Source: Prevotella sp. UBA3675 (lineage in GTDB: Bacteria > Bacteroidota > Bacteroidia > Bacteroidales > Bacteroidaceae). From it: a DNA stretch of 64,000 nucleotides. Below are positions 44,216 through 52,765 of the stretch, in pieces. The stretch covers positions 1 to 64,000 of the forward strand of contig DFJI01000039.1 of assembly GCA_002372235.1 (NCBI GenBank), read 5' to 3'. The translations under genes and the position numbers were made by a program. The notes beneath the pieces are model-generated. The model was not told the DNA's origin, searched no databases, and saw nothing but the letters and a program-made list of their open reading frames with translations. The stretch's first letter is position 1. The number at the start of each line of letters is the position of its first letter.

Positions 44216-45340
44216 TCACATGAGTTTTCTCAACTCCTCTGGTTCAGGAAGTATACCTTGGTATTCCTTGGGTAACTCTGAAGACGTGCGATAGATTGCT
44301 ACACCCATTGGCTTGTTGATGTCTCGGAATGCGAACTCCACCGTTTTTGAATCTCTATCCTTGCAGAGAATAATTCCGATGGAAGGATTCTCATGAGGTA
44401 GTTTCACATACTCGTCAAGAGCTGAAAGATAGAAATTCAACTTCCCCGCATACTCCGGTTTGAACTCACCCCGTTTCAATTCGATCGCGATTAGTGCCTG
44501 AAGGCGGCGATTGAAGAACAGCAAATCTATGAAATACTCTTTTTCGGATACAACAAGACGATACTGATTACCCATAAACGAGAAATCACTACCTAATGCC
44601 ATGATGAAGTTCTTGATATTGTGAACAATCTGCTGCTCTATTACACGCTCATCCGTCTCGTCTGGATCCTCGATGTTCACAAAATCAAGCAGATATTCGT
44701 CCTTGAACGAGCGTAATGCCTTACTGCGCAAATCCACATTAGCAATGGTTTTTGCAAAGTTATTGGGCATGTTGCCACGCTTTCCAAACAAATCGTCCTT
44801 CATATAATATTTCAACTTGTCGCCATTCCAAAATCCAGTGGCACAATTCACGATATAGAACAATCGTTGCTCTACATCCTTCTTTTGGGCCAGTATCTCA
44901 TAATGGTTCGTAAAGCCAACGGCAAGAAAGGCATCTAATGTCTCTGGAGATAATTCGTCCGTTGTCAATGGACGAATTTCGATATGTCCTTTGTCGCCTA
45001 TTGGAATGATGCTGTTTTGTAAATCGTCCGCTGACAATGGACGATTCTCGAACATGCTGCACCATGCCTCGTAGAAGATACGCATACGTTTGATGCTGGT
45101 CTCAGAGAAGCCCCTTAGTCCAGGCAGCTCCTGTTGCAGCAATTCTGATATAGTGCCAATAGCATTGCTGCCCCATCTTGCAGCTCTGCTTTGGGCGGAA
45201 ATATACCCGCCAATAGCATAGTAAAGAGCCAACACTTCCTTGTTTACTAACCGTGCTGCACGATAGCGACTTTCCAATATCGCTTCCTTGATCGCCTTTA
45301 CTGCCTCAGCATACGTTGCTGTTATTTGTTTCTGTTCCAT
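44216..45340 (-). CDS. DUF1016/YhcG-type PDDEXK nuclease domain protein
   Basis: 374 residues from ATG 45340; the ATG at 45370 lies upstream of the -7 box at 45358-45365. N-terminal DUF1016 helix region: NKEVLALYYAIGGYIS and LPGLRGFSETSIKRMRIFYEAW. C-terminal PD-(D/E)xK nuclease core: SFMGNQYRLVVSEKEYFIDLLFFNRRLQALIAIELKRGEFKPEYAGKL, with Asp and E-x-K in place. Proteins of this family are often found near restriction-modification and defence genes; the reaction is presumably DNA cleavage. Own promoter, but same strand as the AbiH cluster. Confidence 0.9.
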   Translation of the reverse strand: MEQKQITATYAEAVKAIKEAILESRYRAARLVNKEVLALYYAIGGYISAQSRAARWGSNAIGTISELLQQELPGLRGFSETSIKRMRIFYEAWCSMFENRPLSADDLQNSIIPIGDKGHIEIRPLTTDELSPETLDAFLAVGFTNHYEILAQKKDVEQRLFYIVNCATGFWNGDKLKYYMKDDLFGKRGNMPNNFAKTIANVDLRSKALRSFKDEYLLDFVNIEDPDETDERVIEQQIVHNIKNFIMALGSDFSFMGNQYRLVVSEKEYFIDLLFFNRRLQALIAIELKRGEFKPEYAGKLNFYLSALDEYVKLPHENPSIGIILCKDRDSKTVEFAFRDINKPMGVAIYRTSSELPKEYQGILPEPEELRKLM

Positions 45341-45357
45341 ATCTTCAATATCGTTTG

Positions 45358-45365
45358 CAAAGTTA
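45358..45365 (-). promoter_or_regulatory. -7 box for the DUF1016 gene
   Basis: TAACTTTG on the minus strand, 18 nt before ATG 45340. It decides the start. Confidence 0.6.
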
Positions 45366-45425
45366 ATCATTTATTACAAGATAATCAATGGAAGCCTCTT
45401 CGTGATACTTCTTATAGTCTTATTA

Positions 45426-45740
45426 TTAGCAGAATCCCTTACAACGAGCGGAGAACAACATCTTTCTTTCTTGAATGGAAAAGGAATTCCAAATGGTAAT
45501 GAGGTCAGAGACCTTTATTTCGTCAAATGATGGATAGTCTGCGCATGGAACTCCGTTTTCTTCGTATCGCCGTTTGGGCGGTATGCCCGACATCAAGACT
45601 AATTCTACATTCTTGACATTCCGTAAATCTTCTGTATACCCTTCGTTATGTATAGCAAGTACGATCAGCTTTCCTCTTTTGGACAGCAGTCGGAACCATT
45701 CATCTATTGGATTTACAGAAATGTTTTCTTGTTTGTTCAT
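45426..45740 (-). CDS. Small protein of unknown function
   Basis: 104 residues from ATG 45740 (another ATG at 45758). The sequence is not low complexity: PIDEWFRLLSKRGKLIVLAIHNEGY, VELVLMSGIPPKRRYEENG, and a C-terminus ending in ARCKGFC. No family recognised. It starts within 40 nt of the end of the WG-repeat/exonuclease gene, probably in the same operon. Confidence 0.55.
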   Translation of the reverse strand: MNKQENISVNPIDEWFRLLSKRGKLIVLAIHNEGYTEDLRNVKNVELVLMSGIPPKRRYEENGVPCADYPSFDEIKVSDLITIWNSFSIQERKMLFSARCKGFC

Positions 45741-45774
45741 ATTCTTTGTTATGAGCATTTGAATGTATCAGCTT

Positions 45775-48606
45775 TTATATTAATTTCCTTCTTCTCAGTT
45801 CCCAGAAGCATTGCTGCGTAGCCTCAATATCGCTTGCTGCATTATGTGCTTCTTCAAAATCGTTGCCAAATAATTTGTGATACAATTCTTGTAACTTTGG
45901 ATATTTATATCCGTAGTATCCTGGTATCTTACAAAAGTCTGTACTTGATTTCATCGTGCAAAATGCTTGCTTAGAATCCATAATGTCAGGTCTTGACAGC
46001 CTAATTAGTTCTGCCCCAACGATCTTCTTGTCGAAGTCTATGTTATGGCCTACAATATATTTGGTCTTATTGAAGTCTTGCAAGAATTTGTCAATAACAT
46101 ATGATAAATTGTATCCTAATTCTAAGGCCATTTTCGTTGTTATCTTATGAATTTTTGCCGCCTCATCAGGAATTGTGAAACCATCAGGCTTGATTATATA
46201 GTTTCCTTTTGATACCTTTTCGCCGTCCTCAGTCATTAAAATCCATCCTAATTGTACAAGACGGGGCCAATTTCTTGTGTCAGAACTTGGTGCTTTGTAA
46301 TTAAGTGGAGTTCCAGTCGTTTCAGTATCAAAGAAAAGATAATATGTTTTATTATTTGGCTCTATCCACTCATTTACAATACTCGCAATATCATTTTTAA
46401 TTTGATATTCGTAAAAATGGAGGTCACCATTTGCATCTTCCTTAACAAAATATCGTATAATGTCATGCTTATCAAAATTAGAGTCAGTAAGGATTTCCTT
46501 ATTACTATAAGCTATTTTGTCATACTCACAAGGGATGTATTCTTTAATCAAAGAAATATCTTGTATAAAGCCTATTTCCCGTAAGTCATTGTTAACAACA
46601 CCCCATTTTCCATCGCGTTTAACGATTATTGGATACGTAAAGTATTCTCTTTTTTGGCGTACAAGAATGCCTTCCCGCCATTCTGTCTCTTTGGCAATTT
46701 CAGGAATTATTTGATATTGTGTATCCAATAGGATATTGCCATCATAATCATATAAAGCAATGTAGCCGTTTAAAATTGTCACAATAACTTCATCGTGTAC
46801 TTTAATATCGTCATAAACAACATCATATAACTTTTTTCCCTCATCATTATACAATCCCTTCTTTCCACCTTTCATTACAACATAACAGGAGCCGTTCGAT
46901 GATTTACAAATAGCATCATAAATAGGACTGATAAGATATTCTTCTTTAATATAATCATACATGCCCCATCCTCCCCATTTGACAATAATTTGGTATCTCC
47001 ATCCTTCTAAATACTCACTGAATAAGGCGGGTAACAATACTCTATTATTTAGATTATATATTTGCCACCATCCATTTTTATTTACAAGTATTCGAGACGT
47101 TTTCCATCCCAGGTTTTTAATAAAATCATATTCTATTGGAAGTATCTCCTTACCGTTATTGTCATATAATCCAAACTTTTTGTTGCAAGCAATAATAAAA
47201 GTTGAATTTTTAAAAGAGTCCACAGCAATTATATCATCGTATTCAACTGGAATAGTTATTAAACCCTCTAAATTTGAAAAACCTTTTTTGTCGCATTTTG
47301 TCAAGATAAAACCATGTAAAGTCCAATAATCAAAAACTATAGTATCATATACAGTAGAAATAATCTGCTTATTGTTACAAAATACACCTTTTTCCCCATT
47401 CTTCTCAACTATATATATATCGTCGTCACTTTCTATATTATCATATTCTATCGGAATAATAACATTTCCACATTCGTCAAGGACACCCTTCATATTATAT
47501 TGAGAAACAAGAATTTTACCTTTGTAATTTATTTGTGATATTGAATCATAAATAATATCTGTTTTTAATTCACTTTCATTGTAAAAGCCATACAGCCCCT
47601 TACTTTTTACAAAATACACAGACTTCCATTTGTGTGTAACTTCTTCATAGTAAATAGGGACAATTGTTTTTCCATAATTGTTTATGACTCCCATCTTATT
47701 GTTGGTTTCAACAATAAAGAAAGATTCCGTACCATCACAATCAGAAAATTCATAATGCAAAGAATCATACATTACAGGTGTAATTGCCAAACATTGAGTA
47801 TTGATTAATCCCCACTTTTCATCTTTTTCTATGGCAAATACAGATTTGAAACGAACAATATCTGCATATTGTAATGGAAGTACAACAAGCCCCTTTTCGT
47901 TTATAATTCCTTTTTTTCCATCTGTTGACACAATACACAGTTTGTCAACAAAAGCTGTTTCGATTTCAGTTTCATCGTATGTGTTCTCAAAAACAATCTC
48001 ATTCCATTTATTTATAAAAATAACTTTTGAATCTAAAACAGCCGCTGTAACATCTGGACAATTAAAAAAGACGAGTGAATCATAAATTATCGGTATTTGA
48101 ATCTCCCCCAATTTATTGATGCAACCCCATTTTCCTCCATCTATTATTAAGAAAGTATCATAACCTGGACCACACGCCCACTCATAACGTTCCTTACCTC
48201 CTATATTTACATTTAGAAGGCCACATTTATCAAACCCATGTAAGTCACTAGACACTTTATAGTCAATAGGTATTTCCTGACCAGTTTCCTTGTTTTCTAT
48301 CCATTTGTTCTCGCCATATTGCATGAAGGCAACATCAGAACTTTCAATTATTTTATATTTCTGCTCTCTGTCTATTCTTTGAGAATATTCTGCCAAATCT
48401 ATTCTCAAAAGATCTTCTTCATCATTAGATTGCATGATATACTCTTGTGAATATAACACATTTCCATTTTGTTTAAACTCTAGAATATAAGTTCCTTTCC
48501 TCAATTCAATTTTGAAAATGGATTGTGGAACAGCATCACCTTTTAATTCATAGTCACAATAGACTTCGCATGGCGTATCAACCAAAATTTTCAATATAGA
48601 GCTCAT
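45775..48606 (-). CDS. WG-repeat protein fused to a DEDDh 3'-5' exonuclease
   Basis: 943 residues. A short N-terminal PEGA-like beta domain (about 1-75) leads into roughly 13 WG-type repeats (about 115-720), each with a K-W/K-G-x-x-N core and a IPIxYDxI end. From about 757 a DnaQ-like exonuclease follows: YYLFFDTETTGTP (Asp760, Glu762), VGHNIDFD, and AHNAASDIEAT. All DEDDh motifs are in place. The exonuclease part cuts DNA or RNA from 3' ends; WG repeats usually bind proteins or ligands. The N-terminus overlaps the AbiH gene by 29 nt, so the two are translated together. The pairing with AbiH points to defence, with WG repeats as a possible sensor. Confidence 0.88.
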   Translation of the reverse strand: MSSILKILVDTPCEVYCDYELKGDAVPQSIFKIELRKGTYILEFKQNGNVLYSQEYIMQSNDEEDLLRIDLAEYSQRIDREQKYKIIESSDVAFMQYGENKWIENKETGQEIPIDYKVSSDLHGFDKCGLLNVNIGGKERYEWACGPGYDTFLIIDGGKWGCINKLGEIQIPIIYDSLVFFNCPDVTAAVLDSKVIFINKWNEIVFENTYDETEIETAFVDKLCIVSTDGKKGIINEKGLVVLPLQYADIVRFKSVFAIEKDEKWGLINTQCLAITPVMYDSLHYEFSDCDGTESFFIVETNNKMGVINNYGKTIVPIYYEEVTHKWKSVYFVKSKGLYGFYNESELKTDIIYDSISQINYKGKILVSQYNMKGVLDECGNVIIPIEYDNIESDDDIYIVEKNGEKGVFCNNKQIISTVYDTIVFDYWTLHGFILTKCDKKGFSNLEGLITIPVEYDDIIAVDSFKNSTFIIACNKKFGLYDNNGKEILPIEYDFIKNLGWKTSRILVNKNGWWQIYNLNNRVLLPALFSEYLEGWRYQIIVKWGGWGMYDYIKEEYLISPIYDAICKSSNGSCYVVMKGGKKGLYNDEGKKLYDVVYDDIKVHDEVIVTILNGYIALYDYDGNILLDTQYQIIPEIAKETEWREGILVRQKREYFTYPIIVKRDGKWGVVNNDLREIGFIQDISLIKEYIPCEYDKIAYSNKEILTDSNFDKHDIIRYFVKEDANGDLHFYEYQIKNDIASIVNEWIEPNNKTYYLFFDTETTGTPLNYKAPSSDTRNWPRLVQLGWILMTEDGEKVSKGNYIIKPDGFTIPDEAAKIHKITTKMALELGYNLSYVIDKFLQDFNKTKYIVGHNIDFDKKIVGAELIRLSRPDIMDSKQAFCTMKSSTDFCKIPGYYGYKYPKLQELYHKLFGNDFEEAHNAASDIEATQQCFWELRRRKLI

Positions 48607-49528
48607 AAGTGAAATTTTTATCTGTTAAAATGTTTGTTGTCTTGGAATTGAAAGTATGGCAAAGTGAGCGATTAATCCCAAGACGATTTACTATTTGCTT
48701 TATCATAACGTAGTCTTTTGGAGTAAATACAGAAAAATACCATTTTGCAGAAGGTTTAACACATGAATATATCCTTATAAAATAAGGTAGGTCAATATCG
48801 TTCAAAGAACAACCACTAACAATGATTTTGTCTATTTTATATGCTTTAATTATTTTAAAAAAGTACTCATTGTCACTAATTATATTAGAAACATTTTTGT
48901 GCAAATTCAAATAATAATCATTAATCAGTTTGTATGCATTTTCTTCCACAATATCATCACATTCTATCTCTAATCCCGCTTCATTTCCATGTCCATAAAT
49001 GTAATTTGTTTCATGTCTTTTACCATGAATATGACAAATATTATTAGAATTTATTCCGTAGACACCTTCTAATGTTTCCGTATAATTGAATGTAAAAAAC
49101 AACGCATCTTTTGCGTCCTTATTCAAACACGGATGATAACCTTTGGGAGACGAAATATCCAACGAATCAATCCAAGAATGAAAGCATTTATCCATATCAG
49201 AAAGCACAGACGCTAAATAACCACTTGGACAATCTTCAATATCATATGCATATCGGGAAAGATTATCATATTTTTCAAGGTCAACACCTAATTTGCATTG
49301 ATCAAATACATAATCCTCATCAATGGCTCCTAATATTTCTTCAAATTGACACCATAAAAGAGATTTCCCTTTTTCGTCAAAAGCAGGGAAAAAGGACTCC
49401 AATATGGATGACAAATGATTTCCGTTCGGCCATTTACTAACCATATAATCATAGAAATCACAATAACTGGATTTTATTCCATGATGCAGATCAAAACCAT
49501 TACCGATTATATATAATGTATGTGACAT
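48578..49528 (-). CDS. AbiH-family abortive infection protein
   Basis: 316 residues. The N-terminal MSHTLYIIGNGFDLHHGIKSSYCDFYDYM is the hallmark of the AbiH family, known from lactococcal phage resistance. FFTFNYTETLEGVYG with ICHIHGKR, and IIVSGCSLNDIDLPYF are further conserved parts; the fold seems distantly similar to SIR2-like proteins (Gly-rich start, F-N-Y-T segment, GHS/GCS loop). Mechanism unknown. It is the first large gene of the cluster and overlaps the WG/exonuclease gene by 29 nt. Confidence 0.9.
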   Translation of the reverse strand: MSHTLYIIGNGFDLHHGIKSSYCDFYDYMVSKWPNGNHLSSILESFFPAFDEKGKSLLWCQFEEILGAIDEDYVFDQCKLGVDLEKYDNLSRYAYDIEDCPSGYLASVLSDMDKCFHSWIDSLDISSPKGYHPCLNKDAKDALFFTFNYTETLEGVYGINSNNICHIHGKRHETNYIYGHGNEAGLEIECDDIVEENAYKLINDYYLNLHKNVSNIISDNEYFFKIIKAYKIDKIIVSGCSLNDIDLPYFIRIYSCVKPSAKWYFSVFTPKDYVMIKQIVNRLGINRSLCHTFNSKTTNILTDKNFTYELYIENFG

Positions 49529-49644
49529 GTATTTGCAGAAAATTGATTTCTAAAGAATCTTACAATAATTCCCAACACTTACATTTGCCAGTTGAAAATC
49601 TGATTGAGTTTAGCGTGGTGTTCATTTTGATTTTATTATTCACT

Positions 49645-49851
49645 TTACTTTGACGACACCAACAATTCCTTCACATCTACGTCGAGATGGCGTGCAATCT
49701 CGTAGAGTTGTTCCACTGAGGGCTGCACCTTGTTGGTCATCCATCGTGAAACGGTACTGATGCTGTGGCCCATCTGCTCTGAGAGCCACGTACCAGTTCT
49801 TTCTTTCTCAGCTAATACTATCTTTAATCTGTTATAGCGTTGTATCTCCAT
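49645..49851 (-). CDS. XRE-family (Cro/C1-type) regulator
   Basis: 68 residues, a minimal HTH_3 protein: RLKIVLAEKERTGTWLSEQMGHSISTVSRWMTNKVQPSVEQLYEIARHLDVDVKELL. Standalone proteins of this size usually repress their own operon. It lies 116 nt upstream of AbiH on the same strand. A perfect GCTCAA-N2-TTGAGC palindrome (49871-49884) between its -7 box and start codon is a likely operator. Confidence 0.92.
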   Translation of the reverse strand: MEIQRYNRLKIVLAEKERTGTWLSEQMGHSISTVSRWMTNKVQPSVEQLYEIARHLDVDVKELLVSSK

Positions 49852-49870
49852 ATTGCTTTTAGTTATTCTT

Positions 49871-49884
49871 GCTCAACATTGAGC
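49871..49884. promoter_or_regulatory. Probable XRE operator
   Basis: GCTCAACATTGAGC is an inverted repeat (6-bp arms, 2-bp centre), 20 nt upstream of the XRE start and 10 nt downstream of its -7 box. Confidence 0.6.
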
Positions 49885-49894
49885 GTTCTGTGCG

Positions 49895-49902
49895 CAAATA
49901 TA
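49895..49902 (-). promoter_or_regulatory. -7 box for the XRE gene
   Basis: TATATTTG on the minus strand, 43 nt upstream of ATG 49851. Confidence 0.6.
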
Positions 49903-50525
49903 ATCAAAAAAGTCGAGAATAGGATGATTCGTGAACATAAATTAAGAAAAAGTGTGGTCTTTTCTCTTGATATGGGAATAATCCGTATAGATTTTTGTTC
50001 CCAATGCCACAAACAGGTTCCATAGAAGGGTGTATTCTAATGCACACTTTTCTGTGGAACAATTGCCCTTTACATCCCACATGTCAAGCGGAATCGTCTT
50101 CTTACAACTGCGCTCGGCTCTGCCGCTTCGCTTGTCGAAGAACTGGCTCTGCGTGCCGTTAATCGGACTTGGCTTTGCCGCTTGCCTTAAGCAAGAACCC
50201 TGCCCATGATAACCCTGCATTATAGCCGCCCCTTACCAAGGGGCTCTAAATGTTCACATAGAACAGAATGTTAAAAGTACTTCTCATGTTTCTTACTCTT
50301 TTTAATTTTGGCCGCAAAACTACTATTTCTTTTAGCATCCATCGCTATGCAAAATGTAGCAGTTTGCGGAATAAGAACGGGTTACGATTTGGCAACCTAA
50401 CTCCTTCAGCATTCCTCCCTAATTTGCTTTCTCCTTCAATTTGAAGTTCCTCGTTTTTCCCTTGATTGCCTTTATTTTAGGTCGAAATGCGTTAATCTTC
50501 TAAAATCGCTTCGCTTTTACAAGCT

Positions 50526-50645
50526 TTTTCCGTAACTTTGGCTTTGCCGAAGTTTTTCGCTTTGCTCAAGGAAACTCCTGACACTCGGCAATGCAAAAGA
50601 AAATTAGGCTTTTCTTTTGCATTGCTCTCGTTTTTTCGTAACTTT
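50526..50645. repeat. Right copy of the ~120-bp direct repeat flanking the island
   Basis: The core 50540-50580 is identical over 41 bp to 43765-43805, and similarity continues to CGTAACTTTG. The right end supplies the -7 box of guaA. Confidence 0.9.
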
Positions 50646-50646
50646 G
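50639..50646 (+). promoter_or_regulatory. -7 box for guaA, within the repeat copy
   Basis: TAACTTTG matches TAnnTTTG, 61 nt upstream of ATG 50707. It lies at the end of the direct repeat. Confidence 0.6.
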
Positions 50647-50706
50647 CACCGAGTTATGAGAAGAGACTGACAATTATTTATTTACATAATCCATAAAAAA
50701 GAAGTG

Positions 50707-52329
50707 ATGCAACAGAAGATTATCATTCTTGACTTCGGTTCGCAGACCACCCAGCTTATCGGACGAAGGGTGCGCGAACTGGACACCTTCTGCGAGATTC
50801 TTCCCTACAACAAGTTTCCAAAAGATGACCCGACGGTGATTGGAGTCATACTGAGCGGCTCACCCTACTCCGTGCATGACCCGGAAGCTTTCAAGGTGGA
50901 TCTCAACGACTTCATTGGCCGGTTGCCCGTGCTGGGCATCTGCTACGGAGCACAGTTCATCAGCCACACGCTGGGCGGTAGGGTCGAGAAAGCCGACTCG
51001 CGCGAATACGGTCGCGCTCATCTCAAAACGGTTGACACAGAGAACCCGCTCTTCAAGGGCTTCGACCAGGGTTCGCAGGTGTGGATGAGTCATGGCGACA
51101 CCATCACCGCCATCCCTGAGGGCTTCAGCGTGATTGGCAGTACGAAAGACGTAAAGAACGCAGCGTTCTACGCTCTCAACTCTCAATTCTCAAAAGGCAT
51201 CTGGGCTGTTCAGTTCCACCCCGAGGTGTTCCACACCGTGCAGGGCACCCAGCTGCTCAAGAACTTCGTGGTTGACATCTGCGGCTCGCGACAGGAGTGG
51301 AGCGCAGCCTCATTCGTTGATACGACCGTAGCCGAGCTGAAGCAGCAGATAGGACAGGACCGCGTCATTCTCGGTCTCTCGGGAGGCGTTGACTCCAGCG
51401 TGGCAGCCGTGCTGCTGAACAGGGCCATCAGCGACCGTCTCACCTGCATCTTCGTAGATCACGGCATGTTGCGCAAGAACGAGTTCCAACAGGTGATGGA
51501 CGACTATAAGGTATTAGGACTGAACGTGATTGGTGTAGATGCATCGGAGAAGTTCTTTGCCGACCTCAAAGGCATCTCCGACCCTGAGCAGAAGCGCAAA
51601 ATCATTGGCCGCGACTTCGTGGAGGTGTTCAATGCCGAAGCCAAGAAGATTACCGATGCCCGCTGGCTGGCACAGGGCACCATCTATCCCGACCGCATTG
51701 AGAGCCTGAACATCACGGGCAAGGTCATCAAGAGCCATCACAACGTGGGCGGACTACCGAAGGAGATGAACCTGCAGCTGTGCGAACCGCTGAAGTGGCT
51801 GTTCAAGGACGAGGTGCGCCGTGTGGGCCGACAACTGGGCATGCCCGAGCACCTCATCACCCGTCACCCCTTCCCCGGCCCCGGACTGGCTGTGCGCATT
51901 CTCGGCGACATCACTCCCGAAAAGGTTCGTGTGCTGCAAGAGGCCGACGACATCTACATCCGTGGACTGCGCGAATACAAGGTGAAGCTCTCTGGCGAAG
52001 AGGCCCGCAAGGTGCTGGCTGCCGGCGTGCCGGCTGAGATGCAGGACGGCGAGATCGAAGTATCACTCTACGACCAGGTGTGGCAGGCCGGAGCCATCCT
52101 GCTCAGCACCGTCCGCTCAGTGGGCGTGATGGGCGACGAGCGCACTTACGAGAATCCGGTGGCCCTGCGTGCAGTGACCAGCAGCGATGCCATGACAGCC
52201 GACTGGGCTCACCTGCCCTACGACTTCATGGCCAAAGTGTCTAACGAGATCATCAACAAAGTGCGTGGCGTGAACCGCGTCTGCTACGACATCTCCTCAA
52301 AGCCGCCTGCAACCATCGAGTGGGAATAA
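50707..52329 (+). CDS. guaA: GMP synthase (glutamine-hydrolysing)
   Basis: 540 residues from ATG 50707 (a GTG just before is in frame). It converts XMP to GMP with glutamine and ATP. Glutaminase domain (about 1-190): [13 protein letters not shown], nucleophile Cys79 in GICYGAQF, and [12 protein letters not shown]-pyrophosphatase domain: [15 protein letters not shown]-terminal dimer domain ends KPPATIEWE. Full length and all motifs intact. Core gene marking the right side of the island. Confidence 0.97.
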   Translation: MQQKIIILDFGSQTTQLIGRRVRELDTFCEILPYNKFPKDDPTVIGVILSGSPYSVHDPEAFKVDLNDFIGRLPVLGICYGAQFISHTLGGRVEKADSREYGRAHLKTVDTENPLFKGFDQGSQVWMSHGDTITAIPEGFSVIGSTKDVKNAAFYALNSQFSKGIWAVQFHPEVFHTVQGTQLLKNFVVDICGSRQEWSAASFVDTTVAELKQQIGQDRVILGLSGGVDSSVAAVLLNRAISDRLTCIFVDHGMLRKNEFQQVMDDYKVLGLNVIGVDASEKFFADLKGISDPEQKRKIIGRDFVEVFNAEAKKITDARWLAQGTIYPDRIESLNITGKVIKSHHNVGGLPKEMNLQLCEPLKWLFKDEVRRVGRQLGMPEHLITRHPFPGPGLAVRILGDITPEKVRVLQEADDIYIRGLREYKVKLSGEEARKVLAAGVPAEMQDGEIEVSLYDQVWQAGAILLSTVRSVGVMGDERTYENPVALRAVTSSDAMTADWAHLPYDFMAKVSNEIINKVRGVNRVCYDISSKPPATIEWE

Positions 52330-52371
52330 CACCTGAGCCACAATACGCTTATACTATATAAGTTTTCATTT

Positions 52372-52456
52372 CATCTGCTCCATCTGCCCCCTTTCTGCAA
52401 CGCACTGATTTTCAATTACTTCCGTGCAAAGCAGATGGGAGCAGATGGAGCAGATG
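52372..52456. repeat. 16-bp inverted repeat after guaA
   Basis: CATCTGCTCCATCTGC (52372-52387) and its perfect inverse complement (52441-52456) are separated by 53 nt. It lacks a following T tract, so it is not a typical terminator. Confidence 0.7.
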
Positions 52457-52707
52457 GCTTTTAGCCAAGATCACAGCGCCATGCTGCCTAAACCGTGAGA
52501 CCATTTAGCCAAGATCATCAAGCGATATCGCCTAAATCGCAATGTGATCTGTCCTAAACCTCAGCACGATTTAGCCACCGCCTCGCTGTGGGACTTCCTA
52601 AACCTCAAACGCGAAGAAAGCAAGCCCAAACGCGACTGAACATCAAACGGAAATGCAAACTATCTATAATTTTCTTAAAATTACATGGAACTTTGGAAAA
52701 ATTGCCG

Positions 52708-52715
52708 TATCTTTG
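52708..52715 (+). promoter_or_regulatory. -7 box for the C10 protease gene
   Basis: TATCTTTG, about 50 nt upstream of ATG 52766. Confidence 0.6.
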
Positions 52716-52765
52716 TCATCTGATTACTAACATGAAAAGAACTTAAAACTATTTTTTACTATCCA

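Larger units (their letters stand above)
49852..50706. other. 855-bp non-coding region at the right edge of the island
   Basis: Contains the XRE promoter and operator. It also holds a small GCCCCTT/AAGGGGC hairpin (50228-50244), a GGGTTACGA-TTGGCAACC copy (50384 onwards), the right copy of the direct repeat (50526-50645) and the guaA promoter. No credible gene. Confidence 0.65.
52330..52765. other. 436-bp non-coding region between guaA and the C10 protease gene
   Basis: Contains a 16-bp perfect inverted repeat (CATCTGCTCCATCTGC at 52372-52387 with 52441-52456). A cluster of CCTAAA/TTTAGCC motifs follows at about 52460-52600, including CCTAAATCGCAATGTGAT, and then the protease promoter. Confidence 0.65.

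Noticed and set aside
52372..52456. Terminator of guaA
   Set aside because: The loop is 53 nt and no T tract follows, so listed only as an inverted repeat.
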